Of a DNA stretch of 64,000 nucleotides, positions 38,423-46,098 are shown in pieces. The notes under the pieces were generated by a model. It saw only the letters and a list, made by a program, of their open reading frames with translations. It made no database searches and had not been told where the DNA came from. This DNA comes from JAKAWQ01 sp035509315 (GTDB lineage: Bacteria; Pseudomonadota; Alphaproteobacteria; Acetobacterales; Acetobacteraceae): assembly GCA_035509315.1 (NCBI GenBank), contig DATJLS010000032.1, forward strand, positions 1 through 64,000, written 5' to 3'. A program made the position numbers and the translations under genes. Positions within the stretch are counted from its first letter, which is position 1; every line of letters begins with the position of its first letter.

Positions 38423-40519
38423 AGCGAGCCCGATGGCGTTGACGAGAAGGTCGATCAGCTTGATCCCGACGAACGGCGCGACGATGCCGCCGAGCCCGTA
38501 GATCAAGAGGTTGCGGCGCAGGATCGCGGCGGCGCCGATGGGGCGGTATTTCACCCCGCGCAGCGCGAGCGGGATCAAGACGACGATGATGAGCGCGTTG
38601 AAGATGATCGCCGAGAGGATGGCGGACCGCGGATTGCCGAGATGCATGACGTTGAGGGCGTTCAGCATCGGGTAGAAGGCGGCGAACATCGCCGGAATCA
38701 TCGCGAAATATTTTGCGACATCGTTCGCGATCGAGAAGGTGGTGAGCGCGCCGCGCGTCATCAGGAGCTGCTTGCCGATCTCGACGATTTCGATGAGCTT
38801 GGTCGGATCGCTGTCGAGATCGACCATGTTGCCGGCTTCGCGCGCCGCCATGGTGCCGGTGTTCATGGCGACACCGACATCGGCCTGGGCAAGCGCAGGG
38901 GCATCATTGGTGCCATCGCCGCACATCGCGACGAGCTTGCCCTGGGCCTGTTCCTCGCGGATGAGCTGCAGCTTGTTCTCCGGCGTCGCCTGGGCAAGGA
39001 AGTCGTCGACACCCGCCTCCGCCGCGATCGCCGCCGCCGTCAGCGGATTGTCGCCGGTGATCATGACGGTGCGGATGCCCATCCGCCTCAGCTCGGCGAA
39101 ACGCTCGTTGATCCCACCTTTGACGATGTCCTTGAGATAGATGACGCCAAGCAGCCTGGCCCCGCGCGCGACCGCGAGCGGGGTGCCGCCGGCGCGCGCG
39201 ATCTCGTCCGATTTGGCCCTCAGCTCCTTCACCGCGACCTCGGATACGGTATCGCGGACCGTGAGCGCGCCGACGCCGTTCGTCTCCCTCTCGCGGACGA
39301 AGGCGAGCACCGCGTCCACCGCGCCCTTGCGGATCGAGGTGCCTTCGTAATCGATGCCTGAGAGGCGAGTCTGCGCCGAGAAGGGGATGAAACATGCCCC
39401 GGCCGGCGCCATCTCGCGCGCGCGAATGCCGAATTTTTCCTTGGCGAGCACGACGATCGAGCGGCCCTCGGGCGTCTCGTCGGAGAGCGAGGCTAGCTGG
39501 GCGGCATCCGCGACCTCGGAAGCGGTGACACCGCTCACAGGATAGAACTCCACGGCCTGACGATTACCGAGCGTGATCGTTCCTGTCTTGTCGAGCAGCA
39601 GCGTATCGACATCCCCCGCGGCCTCGACCGCACGGCCCGACATCGCAAGCACGTTGAAGCGCACCAGCCGGTCCATTCCGGCGATACCGATCGCGGAAAG
39701 AAGCGCGCCGATCGTCGTCGGGATCAGGGCGACGAAGAGGGCGACGAGCACGACCACCGGCACCGAGCCGCCGGCATAATGGGCGAAGCTCGGGACCGTC
39801 GCCACCACGATTACGAAGATGATGGTGAGGCCGGCAAGCAGGATATTGAGCGCGATTTCGTTAGGCGTCTTCTGCCGCTCGGCGCCTTCGACAAGCGCGA
39901 TCATTCGATCGAGGAAGGTCGCGCCCTGGGCGGCGGTGATCCGCACCTTGATCCAGTCGGAGAGCACGCGTGTGCCGCCGGTGACGGCCGAGCGGTCGCC
40001 GCCGCTCTCGCGGATCACGGGCGCGGACTCGCCGGTGATCGCCGATTCATCGACCGAGGCAATGCCCTCGATCACCTCGCCGTCGCTCGGAATCAAGTCG
40101 CCTGCCTCGACCAGGACCGTATCCCCCGGCTGGAGATCGGGTGCGGGGACCGTCTCGTAGCCGACGACACCGGTTCCAGTAATCCGCTTCGCCATCGTCT
40201 CGGTGCGCGCGCGCCGCAAGGTCGCGGCCTGGGCCTTGCCTCGGCCCTCGGCCACGGCCTCCGCGAAATTGGCGAACAGCACGGTGATCCAGAGCCAGAC
40301 GATGATCTGGAGGGAGAAGCCGAGATAGGGCGCGCCGGTGAAGAGGTCGCGGACGAAGATGATCGTCGTCAGCGCGGCCACCACTTCGACCACGAACATG
40401 ACCGGGTTGCGGATCATGATCCACGGATCGAGCTTGGCGAAGGAGTCGCGGATCGCCGGGACCAGGATCTCCGGGTCCAGCACGGTCGATTGCATGCGGC
40501 GGTGGCTATGGGTGTCCAT
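38420..40519 (-). CDS. kdpB: K+-transporting P-type ATPase subunit KdpB
   Basis: Catalytic subunit of the Kdp pump (P-type ATPase class I). The phosphorylated residue is Asp310 in LLLDKTGTITLG; the actuator TGES (ESAITGESAPVIRESGG) and the hinge MCGDGTNDAPALAQADVGVAMNTGT are intact. The start MDTHSHRR is used; a 17-codon upstream extension reaches into the kdpA 3' end and is not conserved. About 699 aa, normal. The stop codon is formed by repeat copy R3. Confidence 0.98.
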   Translation of the reverse strand: MDTHSHRRMQSTVLDPEILVPAIRDSFAKLDPWIMIRNPVMFVVEVVAALTTIIFVRDLFTGAPYLGFSLQIIVWLWITVLFANFAEAVAEGRGKAQAATLRRARTETMAKRITGTGVVGYETVPAPDLQPGDTVLVEAGDLIPSDGEVIEGIASVDESAITGESAPVIRESGGDRSAVTGGTRVLSDWIKVRITAAQGATFLDRMIALVEGAERQKTPNEIALNILLAGLTIIFVIVVATVPSFAHYAGGSVPVVVLVALFVALIPTTIGALLSAIGIAGMDRLVRFNVLAMSGRAVEAAGDVDTLLLDKTGTITLGNRQAVEFYPVSGVTASEVADAAQLASLSDETPEGRSIVVLAKEKFGIRAREMAPAGACFIPFSAQTRLSGIDYEGTSIRKGAVDAVLAFVRERETNGVGALTVRDTVSEVAVKELRAKSDEIARAGGTPLAVARGARLLGVIYLKDIVKGGINERFAELRRMGIRTVMITGDNPLTAAAIAAEAGVDDFLAQATPENKLQLIREEQAQGKLVAMCGDGTNDAPALAQADVGVAMNTGTMAAREAGNMVDLDSDPTKLIEIVEIGKQLLMTRGALTTFSIANDVAKYFAMIPAMFAAFYPMLNALNVMHLGNPRSAILSAIIFNALIIVVLIPLALRGVKYRPIGAAAILRRNLLIYGLGGIVAPFVGIKLIDLLVNAIGLA

Positions 40520-40541
40520 CGAGACTTTTCCGGTCAATGGT

Positions 40542-42299
40542 TCAGTAAAGGGTGTGGTGCAGCAGGGCATAATGCTCGACGATGGGGCCGAGCGAGACCG
40601 CCGGGAAGAAAATCAGACCGCCGGTGATGAGGATGACGCCGACGACAAGGCCGACGAAGAGCGGGCTGGTCGTCGGGAACGTGCCAAGCGAGGCGGGCAC
40701 GATCTTTTTCTGCGCGAGCGACCCGGCGGCCGCCAGCATCGGCACAATCATCAGGAAGCGGCCGATGAACATGCCGAGCCCGAGCGTCGTGTTGTAGAAG
40801 GGCGTATTGGCGCTGAGGCCGGCAAAGGCGCTGCCGTTATTGCCCGTGACGGACGTGAAGGCATAAAGGATTTCGCTGAAGCCGTGCGGCCCGTTATTGG
40901 CAATCCCGGCGAGGCCAGCAGGAACGACCGCGGCGATCGCGGTGAAGCCGAGGATCGAGAGCGGCAGGATCAGGATCGCGAGCATCGCCATCTTGACCTC
41001 TTTCGCTTCGAGCTTCTTGCCCAGATATTCGGGCGTTCGCCCGACCATCAACCCGGCCACGAACATGGCGACGATGACGAAAAGCAACATGCCGTAGAGA
41101 CCCGAGCCGACGCCGCCGAAGATGATCTCGCCCAGCATGATGTTGACCATCGGCACCGCGCCTGCGAGCGGCAGGAGGCTGTCATGCATATTGTTGACGG
41201 CACCGCAGGAGGCATCGGTGGTGGTGGTGGTAAAGAGCGCCGAATCGGCGATGCCGAAACGAACTTCCTTGCCCTCCATATTGCCGCCGGGCTGCATCGC
41301 GCCCAGTGCAGGATCGAATTGGGGCGCCTGATTGACATGGAACGCGGTGAAGGCGGGATTCCCCTGACTCTCGACGGCATAAACCGTGCCCACACCCACG
41401 GCGAAGAGGATGAACATCACCGCGAAGATCGCCCAACCCTGCCGCGGATTGCCGACCATCCGACCGAAGACATTGGTGAGCGCAGCCCCGATCGAAAGCA
41501 TCAGCAACTCTTGCAGGAAATTGGTGAGCGCGGTCGGGTTCTCGTACGGATGGGCGGAATTGGTATTGAAGAAGCCGCCGCCGTTGGTGCCGAGGATCTT
41601 GATCGCCTCCTGCGACGCGACCGGCCCCTGCGCGATGACCTGGGTGCCACCCTGCAACGTCGCCACATGGGTATAGGCGTCGAGGTTCTGCGGGCAGCCC
41701 TGCCAGACGAAGATGAGCGCGAAAACAACCGAGATCGGCAGCAGAATATAGAGAACACAGCGCGTGAGATCGACCCAGAAATTGCCCACACTTTGCGCCG
41801 AGCGACGCGCAAAACCACGGACGAAAACGATCGCAAGCGCAATCCCCGTCGCCGCCGAGACGAAATTGTGCACGGTCAGGCCGGCCATCTCGGTGAGATA
41901 GCTCATGGTCTGCTCGGGCACGTAGCTCTGCCAGTTGGTATTGGTGAGAAAACTTACCGAGGTGTTGAAAGCAAGATCCGGCGAAACCGCGCCCATCTTC
42001 GCGGGATTGAAGGGGAGCGCCCCCTGCAACCTCTGGATCGCGTAAGTGACGACGAAGCCCATGAAGCTGAAGATCAACATGGCGACGGCGTAGGTCAGCC
42101 AATGCTGCTCTTCCGTCTCAGCCACGCCGCAGACGCGATAGATTCCGCGTTCCAACGGCCTGAGCAGTGGCGAGAGAAAGGTCGGTCGCCCCTCGAACAC
42201 GCTCGTCATGTAGCCGCCGAGCGGCTTGGTGATCAGGATCAGCACCACACCGTAGAGAACGATCTGGATCCAGCCATTGATTGTCGTGTGGCCCATCAT
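40542..42299 (-). CDS. kdpA: K+-transporting ATPase subunit KdpA
   Basis: K+-conducting subunit, related to Trk/Ktr channels, with about ten membrane segments and four pore-like repeats. Recognisable parts are SFLTNTNWQSYVPEQTMSYL, NGGGFFNTNSAHPYENPTALTNF (selectivity-filter loop) and TSVTGNNGSAFAGLSANTPFYN. 585 aa, normal. Two consecutive ATGs begin the frame; GGGAG is 9 nt upstream. It follows kdpF by 24 nt. Confidence 0.98.
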   Translation of the reverse strand: MMGHTTINGWIQIVLYGVVLILITKPLGGYMTSVFEGRPTFLSPLLRPLERGIYRVCGVAETEEQHWLTYAVAMLIFSFMGFVVTYAIQRLQGALPFNPAKMGAVSPDLAFNTSVSFLTNTNWQSYVPEQTMSYLTEMAGLTVHNFVSAATGIALAIVFVRGFARRSAQSVGNFWVDLTRCVLYILLPISVVFALIFVWQGCPQNLDAYTHVATLQGGTQVIAQGPVASQEAIKILGTNGGGFFNTNSAHPYENPTALTNFLQELLMLSIGAALTNVFGRMVGNPRQGWAIFAVMFILFAVGVGTVYAVESQGNPAFTAFHVNQAPQFDPALGAMQPGGNMEGKEVRFGIADSALFTTTTTDASCGAVNNMHDSLLPLAGAVPMVNIMLGEIIFGGVGSGLYGMLLFVIVAMFVAGLMVGRTPEYLGKKLEAKEVKMAMLAILILPLSILGFTAIAAVVPAGLAGIANNGPHGFSEILYAFTSVTGNNGSAFAGLSANTPFYNTTLGLGMFIGRFLMIVPMLAAAGSLAQKKIVPASLGTFPTTSPLFVGLVVGVILITGGLIFFPAVSLGPIVEHYALLHHTLY

Positions 42300-42323
42300 C
42301 TCAACATGCTCCCAGGGCCGCGC

Positions 42324-42413
42324 TCAGAATTTTTCCGGGCGGATCAACGCATAGACGAGGTAGACGAGCAGGCCTGCCACCACCGCGGCGCCGAGCGCAT
42401 AATCGAAGGTCAT
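42324..42413 (-). CDS. kdpF: KdpF small membrane subunit
   Basis: A 29-residue membrane peptide beginning MTFDYALGAAVVAGLLVYLV and ending ALIRPEKF. One hydrophobic helix and a basic C-terminal PEKF/PERF ending match KdpF, which stabilises the KdpABC complex in E. coli. AAGGAAT lies about 8 nt before the ATG. Directly upstream of kdpA on the same strand. Confidence 0.92.
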   Translation of the reverse strand: MTFDYALGAAVVAGLLVYLVYALIRPEKF

Positions 42414-42425
42414 CGGAACGATTCC

Positions 42426-42509
42426 TTAGAGACGTTCGCAGCCGAATGCGTAAAGGATAGCGCCGCCGAGAAAGACGGCGCCGATCAGGATGTAGAGGAT
42501 GTCGAGCAT
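42426..42509 (-). CDS. 27-residue membrane microprotein ahead of kdpF
   Basis: A short frame encoding MLDILYILIGAVFLGGAILY then AFGCERL: one hydrophobic helix with an acidic start and a Cys-Glu-Arg-Leu end. It ends 12 nt before kdpF, and its ATG is preceded by GGGGGCAACCC. I recall similar short hydrophobic frames ahead of kdpF in other proteobacteria, but cannot check that here. The paired tiny frames resemble a duplicated KdpF-like subunit. Expression and function are inferred. Confidence 0.6.
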   Translation of the reverse strand: MLDILYILIGAVFLGGAILYAFGCERL

Positions 42510-42561
42510 GGGTTGCCCCCTTGCGGATCGCTGCGATCGCAGGGGCAAGTTAGCGCCGGTG

Positions 42562-42612
42562 GCATATAACTTCGATGGCGCGGACCACCCCCGCGCATAT
42601 AGATCGCATATA
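42562..42612. promoter_or_regulatory. Three GCATATA direct repeats upstream of kdp
   Basis: GCATATA occurs at 42562-42568, 42595-42601 and 42606-42612, start-to-start spacing 33 and 11 bp, so all copies lie on one helical face. They are 53-103 bp upstream of the first kdp frame, read leftwards. OmpR-family regulators such as KdpE bind direct repeats with about 10-11 bp spacing, so this is a candidate KdpE operator. AT-rich DNA (AAATTTAAAATATTAT, about 42640-42655) lies just beyond. Confidence 0.5.
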
Positions 42613-42786
42613 AGTGACCATGCCGCCTCTAGCTTGTTGCAAATTTAAAATATTATCCCGCCGACCCCGCAAGTTTTTGATCTCGATCCGGACGGCATGC
42701 CGAAACGGCGGACGGGAAGGCGCCTCCATTTCCTTTGCCCGGCAATCCTGTCATCTTCACGCTGTTCTCGAATGCGGGAGGAGAGC

Positions 42787-43425
42787 ATGTACGTTCCCCC
42801 AGCCTTCCGGGAGGACCGGCCGGAGGTGCTGCGCGCGGCCATCCGTGCAAGCGGCCTTGCGATCCTGGTAAGCTTCGGCCCTGAAGGCCTGATCGCGAGC
42901 CATGTGCCGATGATGCTTGACGAGGCGGATGGCCCCCACGGCACCCTTCTCGGCCATATTGCTCGTGGCAACCCGCAATGGCGCGCAAGTGCTGCGGATG
43001 TTCCGGCGCTCGCCATCTTTCCTGGTCCGGACGCCTATATCAGCCCGTCCTGGTACGCGACGAAGCGCGAGACAGGAAAAGTCGTGCCGACCTGGAACTA
43101 TGTCACCGTGCATGCCTATGGCCCGCTCGCCTTCTTCGAGGAGGCGGAGGCCCTGCACGGGCTCGTCAGCCGGCTTACTGCCGCCCATGAGACAGGGCGC
43201 CCCACGCCGTGGGCGGTGAGCGATGCACCGGAAGCCTTCATCGCCTCCCAGCTCAAGGGCATCGTCGGCTTCCGCCTCGCGATCACCCGGCTCGAAGGCA
43301 AATGGAAGATGAGCCAGAACCGGCCGCTGGAAGATCGTCTCGGCGCGATCGAGGGGCTGGAGCAGGAGGGCACGCCCGGCGCCGCCGCGGTCGCGGATGC
43401 AGTTGCGGCCACCCTGCCAAAATGA
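42787..43425 (+). CDS. paiB: FMN-binding negative transcriptional regulator, PaiB family
   Basis: 212-aa split-barrel flavin-binding protein related to Bacillus PaiB. The start MYVPPAFREDRPEVLRAAIR is the family N-terminus, preceded by GGGAGGAG. Other family stretches: VSFGPEGLIASHVPMMLDE, GHIARGNPQWR, FPGPDAYISPSWYATK, VPTWNYVTVHAYG and KGIVGFRLAITRLEGKWKMSQNRP. Despite the family name, many members are probably flavin enzymes rather than DNA-binding proteins. Divergent from the kdp operon. Confidence 0.93.
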   Translation: MYVPPAFREDRPEVLRAAIRASGLAILVSFGPEGLIASHVPMMLDEADGPHGTLLGHIARGNPQWRASAADVPALAIFPGPDAYISPSWYATKRETGKVVPTWNYVTVHAYGPLAFFEEAEALHGLVSRLTAAHETGRPTPWAVSDAPEAFIASQLKGIVGFRLAITRLEGKWKMSQNRPLEDRLGAIEGLEQEGTPGAAAVADAVAATLPK

Positions 43426-43514
43426 CGCCCAAAGCCCGAAGCACAGTGCGGGGCGCGGCAACAGCAACAGCAACAGCATAAGCCCGTCTGGCGGGCCGGC
43501 CTGCTCCCCATTAT

Positions 43515-43541
43515 GTTGTGTTGCGCCGCACGGAACACAAC
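43515..43541. promoter_or_regulatory. Inverted repeat just upstream of rfbC
   Basis: GTTGTGTT-N11-AACACAAC is a perfect 8-bp inverted repeat ending 15 nt before the rfbC ATG. It could be an operator overlapping the transcription start or a 5'-leader hairpin. A run of CAACAG triplets-of-two (three copies, about 43459-43477) lies just upstream in the same spacer. Confidence 0.4.
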
Positions 43542-43556
43542 CGGAAGTGGAGTCTT

Positions 43557-44123
43557 ATGCAGATCGAGCCACAGGCCATCTCCGATGTGCTGCTCATCAC
43601 CCCGCGCCGCTTCGGGGATGCTCGCGGCTTCGTTTCCGAGACTTTCCGCCTGAGCAAGCTCGTTGAAGCCGGGGTCCGGTTTTCCTTCGTTCAGGACAAC
43701 CACACCTTCTCCGCCGCCGCCGGCACGGTGCGCGGCCTGCATGCGCAGATGCCGCCCTCCGCCCAGGGCAAGCTCGTTCGGGTCGCCCGGGGCGCGATCT
43801 GGGACGTGGCCGTGGATGTCCGCCACGGCTCGTCCAGCTTCGGCCGCTATGTCGCCGCCGAGCTGAGCGCGGAGAACTGGCGCCAGCTCTGGATCCCGCC
43901 AGGCTTCCTGCATGGTCTTTGCACGCTCGAGGACAATACCGAGATTATCTATAAAATGACTTCCGAGTACGATCCCGAGACGGAATGCGGAGCGCTTTGG
44001 AACGACCCGGATCTGGCTTTGCCTTGGCCGGTCTCACCCGAACGCGCGATTCTTTCGGAAAAGGACCGGGTACGGTCGTGCCTTGCCGAATGCCCAGCCT
44101 GGTTCAGCTATGAAACCGCCTGA
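43557..44123 (+). CDS. rfbC: dTDP-4-dehydrorhamnose 3,5-epimerase RfbC (RmlC)
   Basis: Cupin enzyme of the dTDP-L-rhamnose pathway. Start MQIEPQAISDVLLITPRRFGDARGFVSETF; the catalytic His lies in GTVRGLHAQMPPSAQGKLVRV, and VDVRHGSSSFGR, IPPGFLHGLCTLEDNTEIIYK and the Tyr in KMTSEYDP are all typical. 188 aa. The usual YQ after GLH(F/Y)Q is AQ here (GLHAQ), a common variant. Stop and rfbD start share one base. Confidence 0.97.
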   Translation: MQIEPQAISDVLLITPRRFGDARGFVSETFRLSKLVEAGVRFSFVQDNHTFSAAAGTVRGLHAQMPPSAQGKLVRVARGAIWDVAVDVRHGSSSFGRYVAAELSAENWRQLWIPPGFLHGLCTLEDNTEIIYKMTSEYDPETECGALWNDPDLALPWPVSPERAILSEKDRVRSCLAECPAWFSYETA

Positions 44124-45016
44124 TGAGAGGGACGATCCTTGTCACCGGCGGCAGCGGGCAGCTTGCCACCGCGCTCTTGAGAGCGGGAGAGGACATCGAT
44201 ATCCGCCGGGTCGGCCGGCCCGAGTTTGATTTCGATCATCCTGAAACAATCGAAAAAGCGGTCGCCGGCCAGCCCCTTGCGGCCATCGTCAATGCCGCCG
44301 CCTACACCGCCGTCGATGCCGCCGAGGATGATGCCGAAGCCGCCTTCCGCGCCAATCGCGACGGGCCGGCACGCCTCGCCGCGCTCTCCGCGTCGGCCGG
44401 CATCCCGTTCATTCATGTCTCAACCGACTATGTCTTCGACGGCACCAAGGGCGCGCCCTATCACGAATCCGATCCCACGGTGCCGCTCGGTGTCTACGGG
44501 GCCTCGAAGCGTGCGGGCGAGGAGGAAGTGCTGGCGGCGGGCGGCCGTGCGGTCGTGCTTCGCACCGCCTGGGTCATCTCGCCGGTTGGTCGCAATTTTG
44601 TGCGCACGATGATCGCCGCCCGCGGCAAGACCGACCATCTCCGCGTGGTCGCGGACCAGTGCGGCCAGCCCACCTCGGCTGCCGATCTCGCCGCCGCCAT
44701 TCTAGCCATCCTTCGCCGGGTTGAGAGCGCAGGCTGGCAGGAGCGTTTCGGCGGCATCTTCCATGCCGCCGGGACCGGTGAGACGACCTGGCATGGCCTT
44801 GCCACGGCGGTGTTCGAGGAAGCTGCCCGCCACGGCGTTACACCCCCCGAAATTGCGCCGATCCGCACGGAGGATTGGCCGACCCGCGCCCGCCGGCCCG
44901 CCGATTCCCGCCTCGATTGCGGGCGCCTTGCAGAAATCTTTGACCTGCGGCTGCCGCCCTGGCGGGAGAGCCTTCACGGGCTCGTGGACGAGCTCTTCGA
45001 TGGCCGCCCACGCTGA
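44123..45016 (+). CDS. rfbD: dTDP-4-dehydrorhamnose reductase RfbD (RmlD)
   Basis: Short-chain dehydrogenase that completes dTDP-L-rhamnose synthesis. Rossmann motif ILVTGGSGQLATAL at the N-terminus, NAAAYTAVDAAEDD, HVSTDYVFDGTKGAPYHESDPTVPLGVYGASKRAGE with the catalytic Tyr-x3-Lys (YGASK), and RTAWVISPVGRNFVRTM. 297 aa, normal. Neither rfbA nor rfbB is in the window, so the pathway is split or continues elsewhere. Confidence 0.97.
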   Translation: MRGTILVTGGSGQLATALLRAGEDIDIRRVGRPEFDFDHPETIEKAVAGQPLAAIVNAAAYTAVDAAEDDAEAAFRANRDGPARLAALSASAGIPFIHVSTDYVFDGTKGAPYHESDPTVPLGVYGASKRAGEEEVLAAGGRAVVLRTAWVISPVGRNFVRTMIAARGKTDHLRVVADQCGQPTSAADLAAAILAILRRVESAGWQERFGGIFHAAGTGETTWHGLATAVFEEAARHGVTPPEIAPIRTEDWPTRARRPADSRLDCGRLAEIFDLRLPPWRESLHGLVDELFDGRPR

Positions 45017-45028
45017 GCCGCTCGAGAC

Positions 45029-46018
45029 GTGTACGATCAGGCGGAGCCGGTCTGGAGCATTCCGGAACCGCCTATGGCCGGCCCGCCTGCCCAGGCGCAG
45101 GTGGCGATCCTGCTCTCTGTCCATAACGGCGCCCGCTTCCTTCCGGCTCAGCTTGCCAGTCTGCTCGCCCAAACACACGGTTCCTGGCGGCTTTATTGGC
45201 GCGATGACGGTTCCGCCGACCACACACCCGCGCTGCTGCGCGCCTTTGCCGCCGGGCCTGCCGCCGGCCGGGCGATCGAATTCCCAGGTCGCGCGGCCCG
45301 GCTCGGCGCGACGCGGAGTTTTCTCTCTCTTCTTGCGGCCCTGCCCACTTTTGGTCCGATGCCGGACGCGATTGCCTTCGCCGATCAGGACGATGTGTGG
45401 CTGCCGGAAAAGCTCGCGCGGGGACTTACGGCGCTCGCCCACCAGCCCGCCGGCGTGCCGACGCTCTATTGCGCGCGGCAGACACTGGTTGGACCGGCCC
45501 TGACCTATATCGGGCTTTCCGCTCCGGTTCTTCGTCAACCCCGCTTTCCGGCCGCGCTCACCCAAAACATCGCGACCGGCTGCACTGCCATGATCAATCG
45601 GGCCGCGGCGCAGTTGATCGCCCGGAGCCGCCCGCCGCGCAGCACTTTGCATGACTGGTGGAGCTACCTCGTCGTCGCCGCTGCCGGCGGGCGCATCCTC
45701 GTCGATCCCGAGCCGGCCGTGCTCTACCGCCAGCATGGCGGCAATCTCGTGGGCGCGCCCGGAAGCTGGCTCGCCCGCGCGCTCGGCGCGCTCCATCGCG
45801 GTCCGCGTCCTTTCATGCAGGTCTTTCGCGCTCATGTCGCAGCCCTTGCCGGCACGCCGGAGCTTCTTTCATCGGAAGCTGTCGCCGCCCTTGCGACGCT
45901 TGCTGAGGCGCTCGACTCGCCGCCCTGGCGGCGCCTTCCGGCTCTCGCCCTTACCGGTCTTTCCCGCCAGACCCCGCTCGAGACGTTGCTCTTCCGCCTC
46001 TGGTTTCTCCTTGGATAG
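45029..46018 (+). CDS. Glycosyltransferase family 2, rhamnosyltransferase-like
   Basis: GT-A fold transferase, about 330 aa. The N-terminal VAILLSVHNGARFLPAQLASLLAQTHGSWRLYWRDDGSADHT is the nucleotide-binding region, with the acidic DxD-like DQDDVW later. SVHNGxxxLxxQLxSLLxQT and DWWSYLVVAAAGGRILVDPEP resemble WbpX/rhamnosyltransferases of surface polysaccharide assembly. Start GTG 12 nt after rfbD; an ATG 15 codons in (MAGPPAQAQ) is possible. Its place after rfbCD suggests it uses dTDP-rhamnose. Confidence 0.88.
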   Translation: MYDQAEPVWSIPEPPMAGPPAQAQVAILLSVHNGARFLPAQLASLLAQTHGSWRLYWRDDGSADHTPALLRAFAAGPAAGRAIEFPGRAARLGATRSFLSLLAALPTFGPMPDAIAFADQDDVWLPEKLARGLTALAHQPAGVPTLYCARQTLVGPALTYIGLSAPVLRQPRFPAALTQNIATGCTAMINRAAAQLIARSRPPRSTLHDWWSYLVVAAAGGRILVDPEPAVLYRQHGGNLVGAPGSWLARALGALHRGPRPFMQVFRAHVAALAGTPELLSSEAVAALATLAEALDSPPWRRLPALALTGLSRQTPLETLLFRLWFLLG

Positions 46019-46098
46019 TTGCCCTGCCTCAACATTCTACGGGGCGGGGATTGCGGCGCGATGGTATCGTGGCGGCTCTGTGTGAATTGGGGGCCGGC

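Noticed and set aside
40338..42569. 743-codon plus-strand open frame opposite kdpA and the start of kdpB
   Set aside because: Glu/Arg/Asp-rich shadow product, no family resemblance; it also spans the kdpF and microprotein region on the wrong strand.
43459..43477. CAACAG tandem repeats as a possible CRISPR or phase-variable tract
   Set aside because: Only three imperfectly bounded copies, no spacers, and no reading frame that would be switched by a change in copy number.
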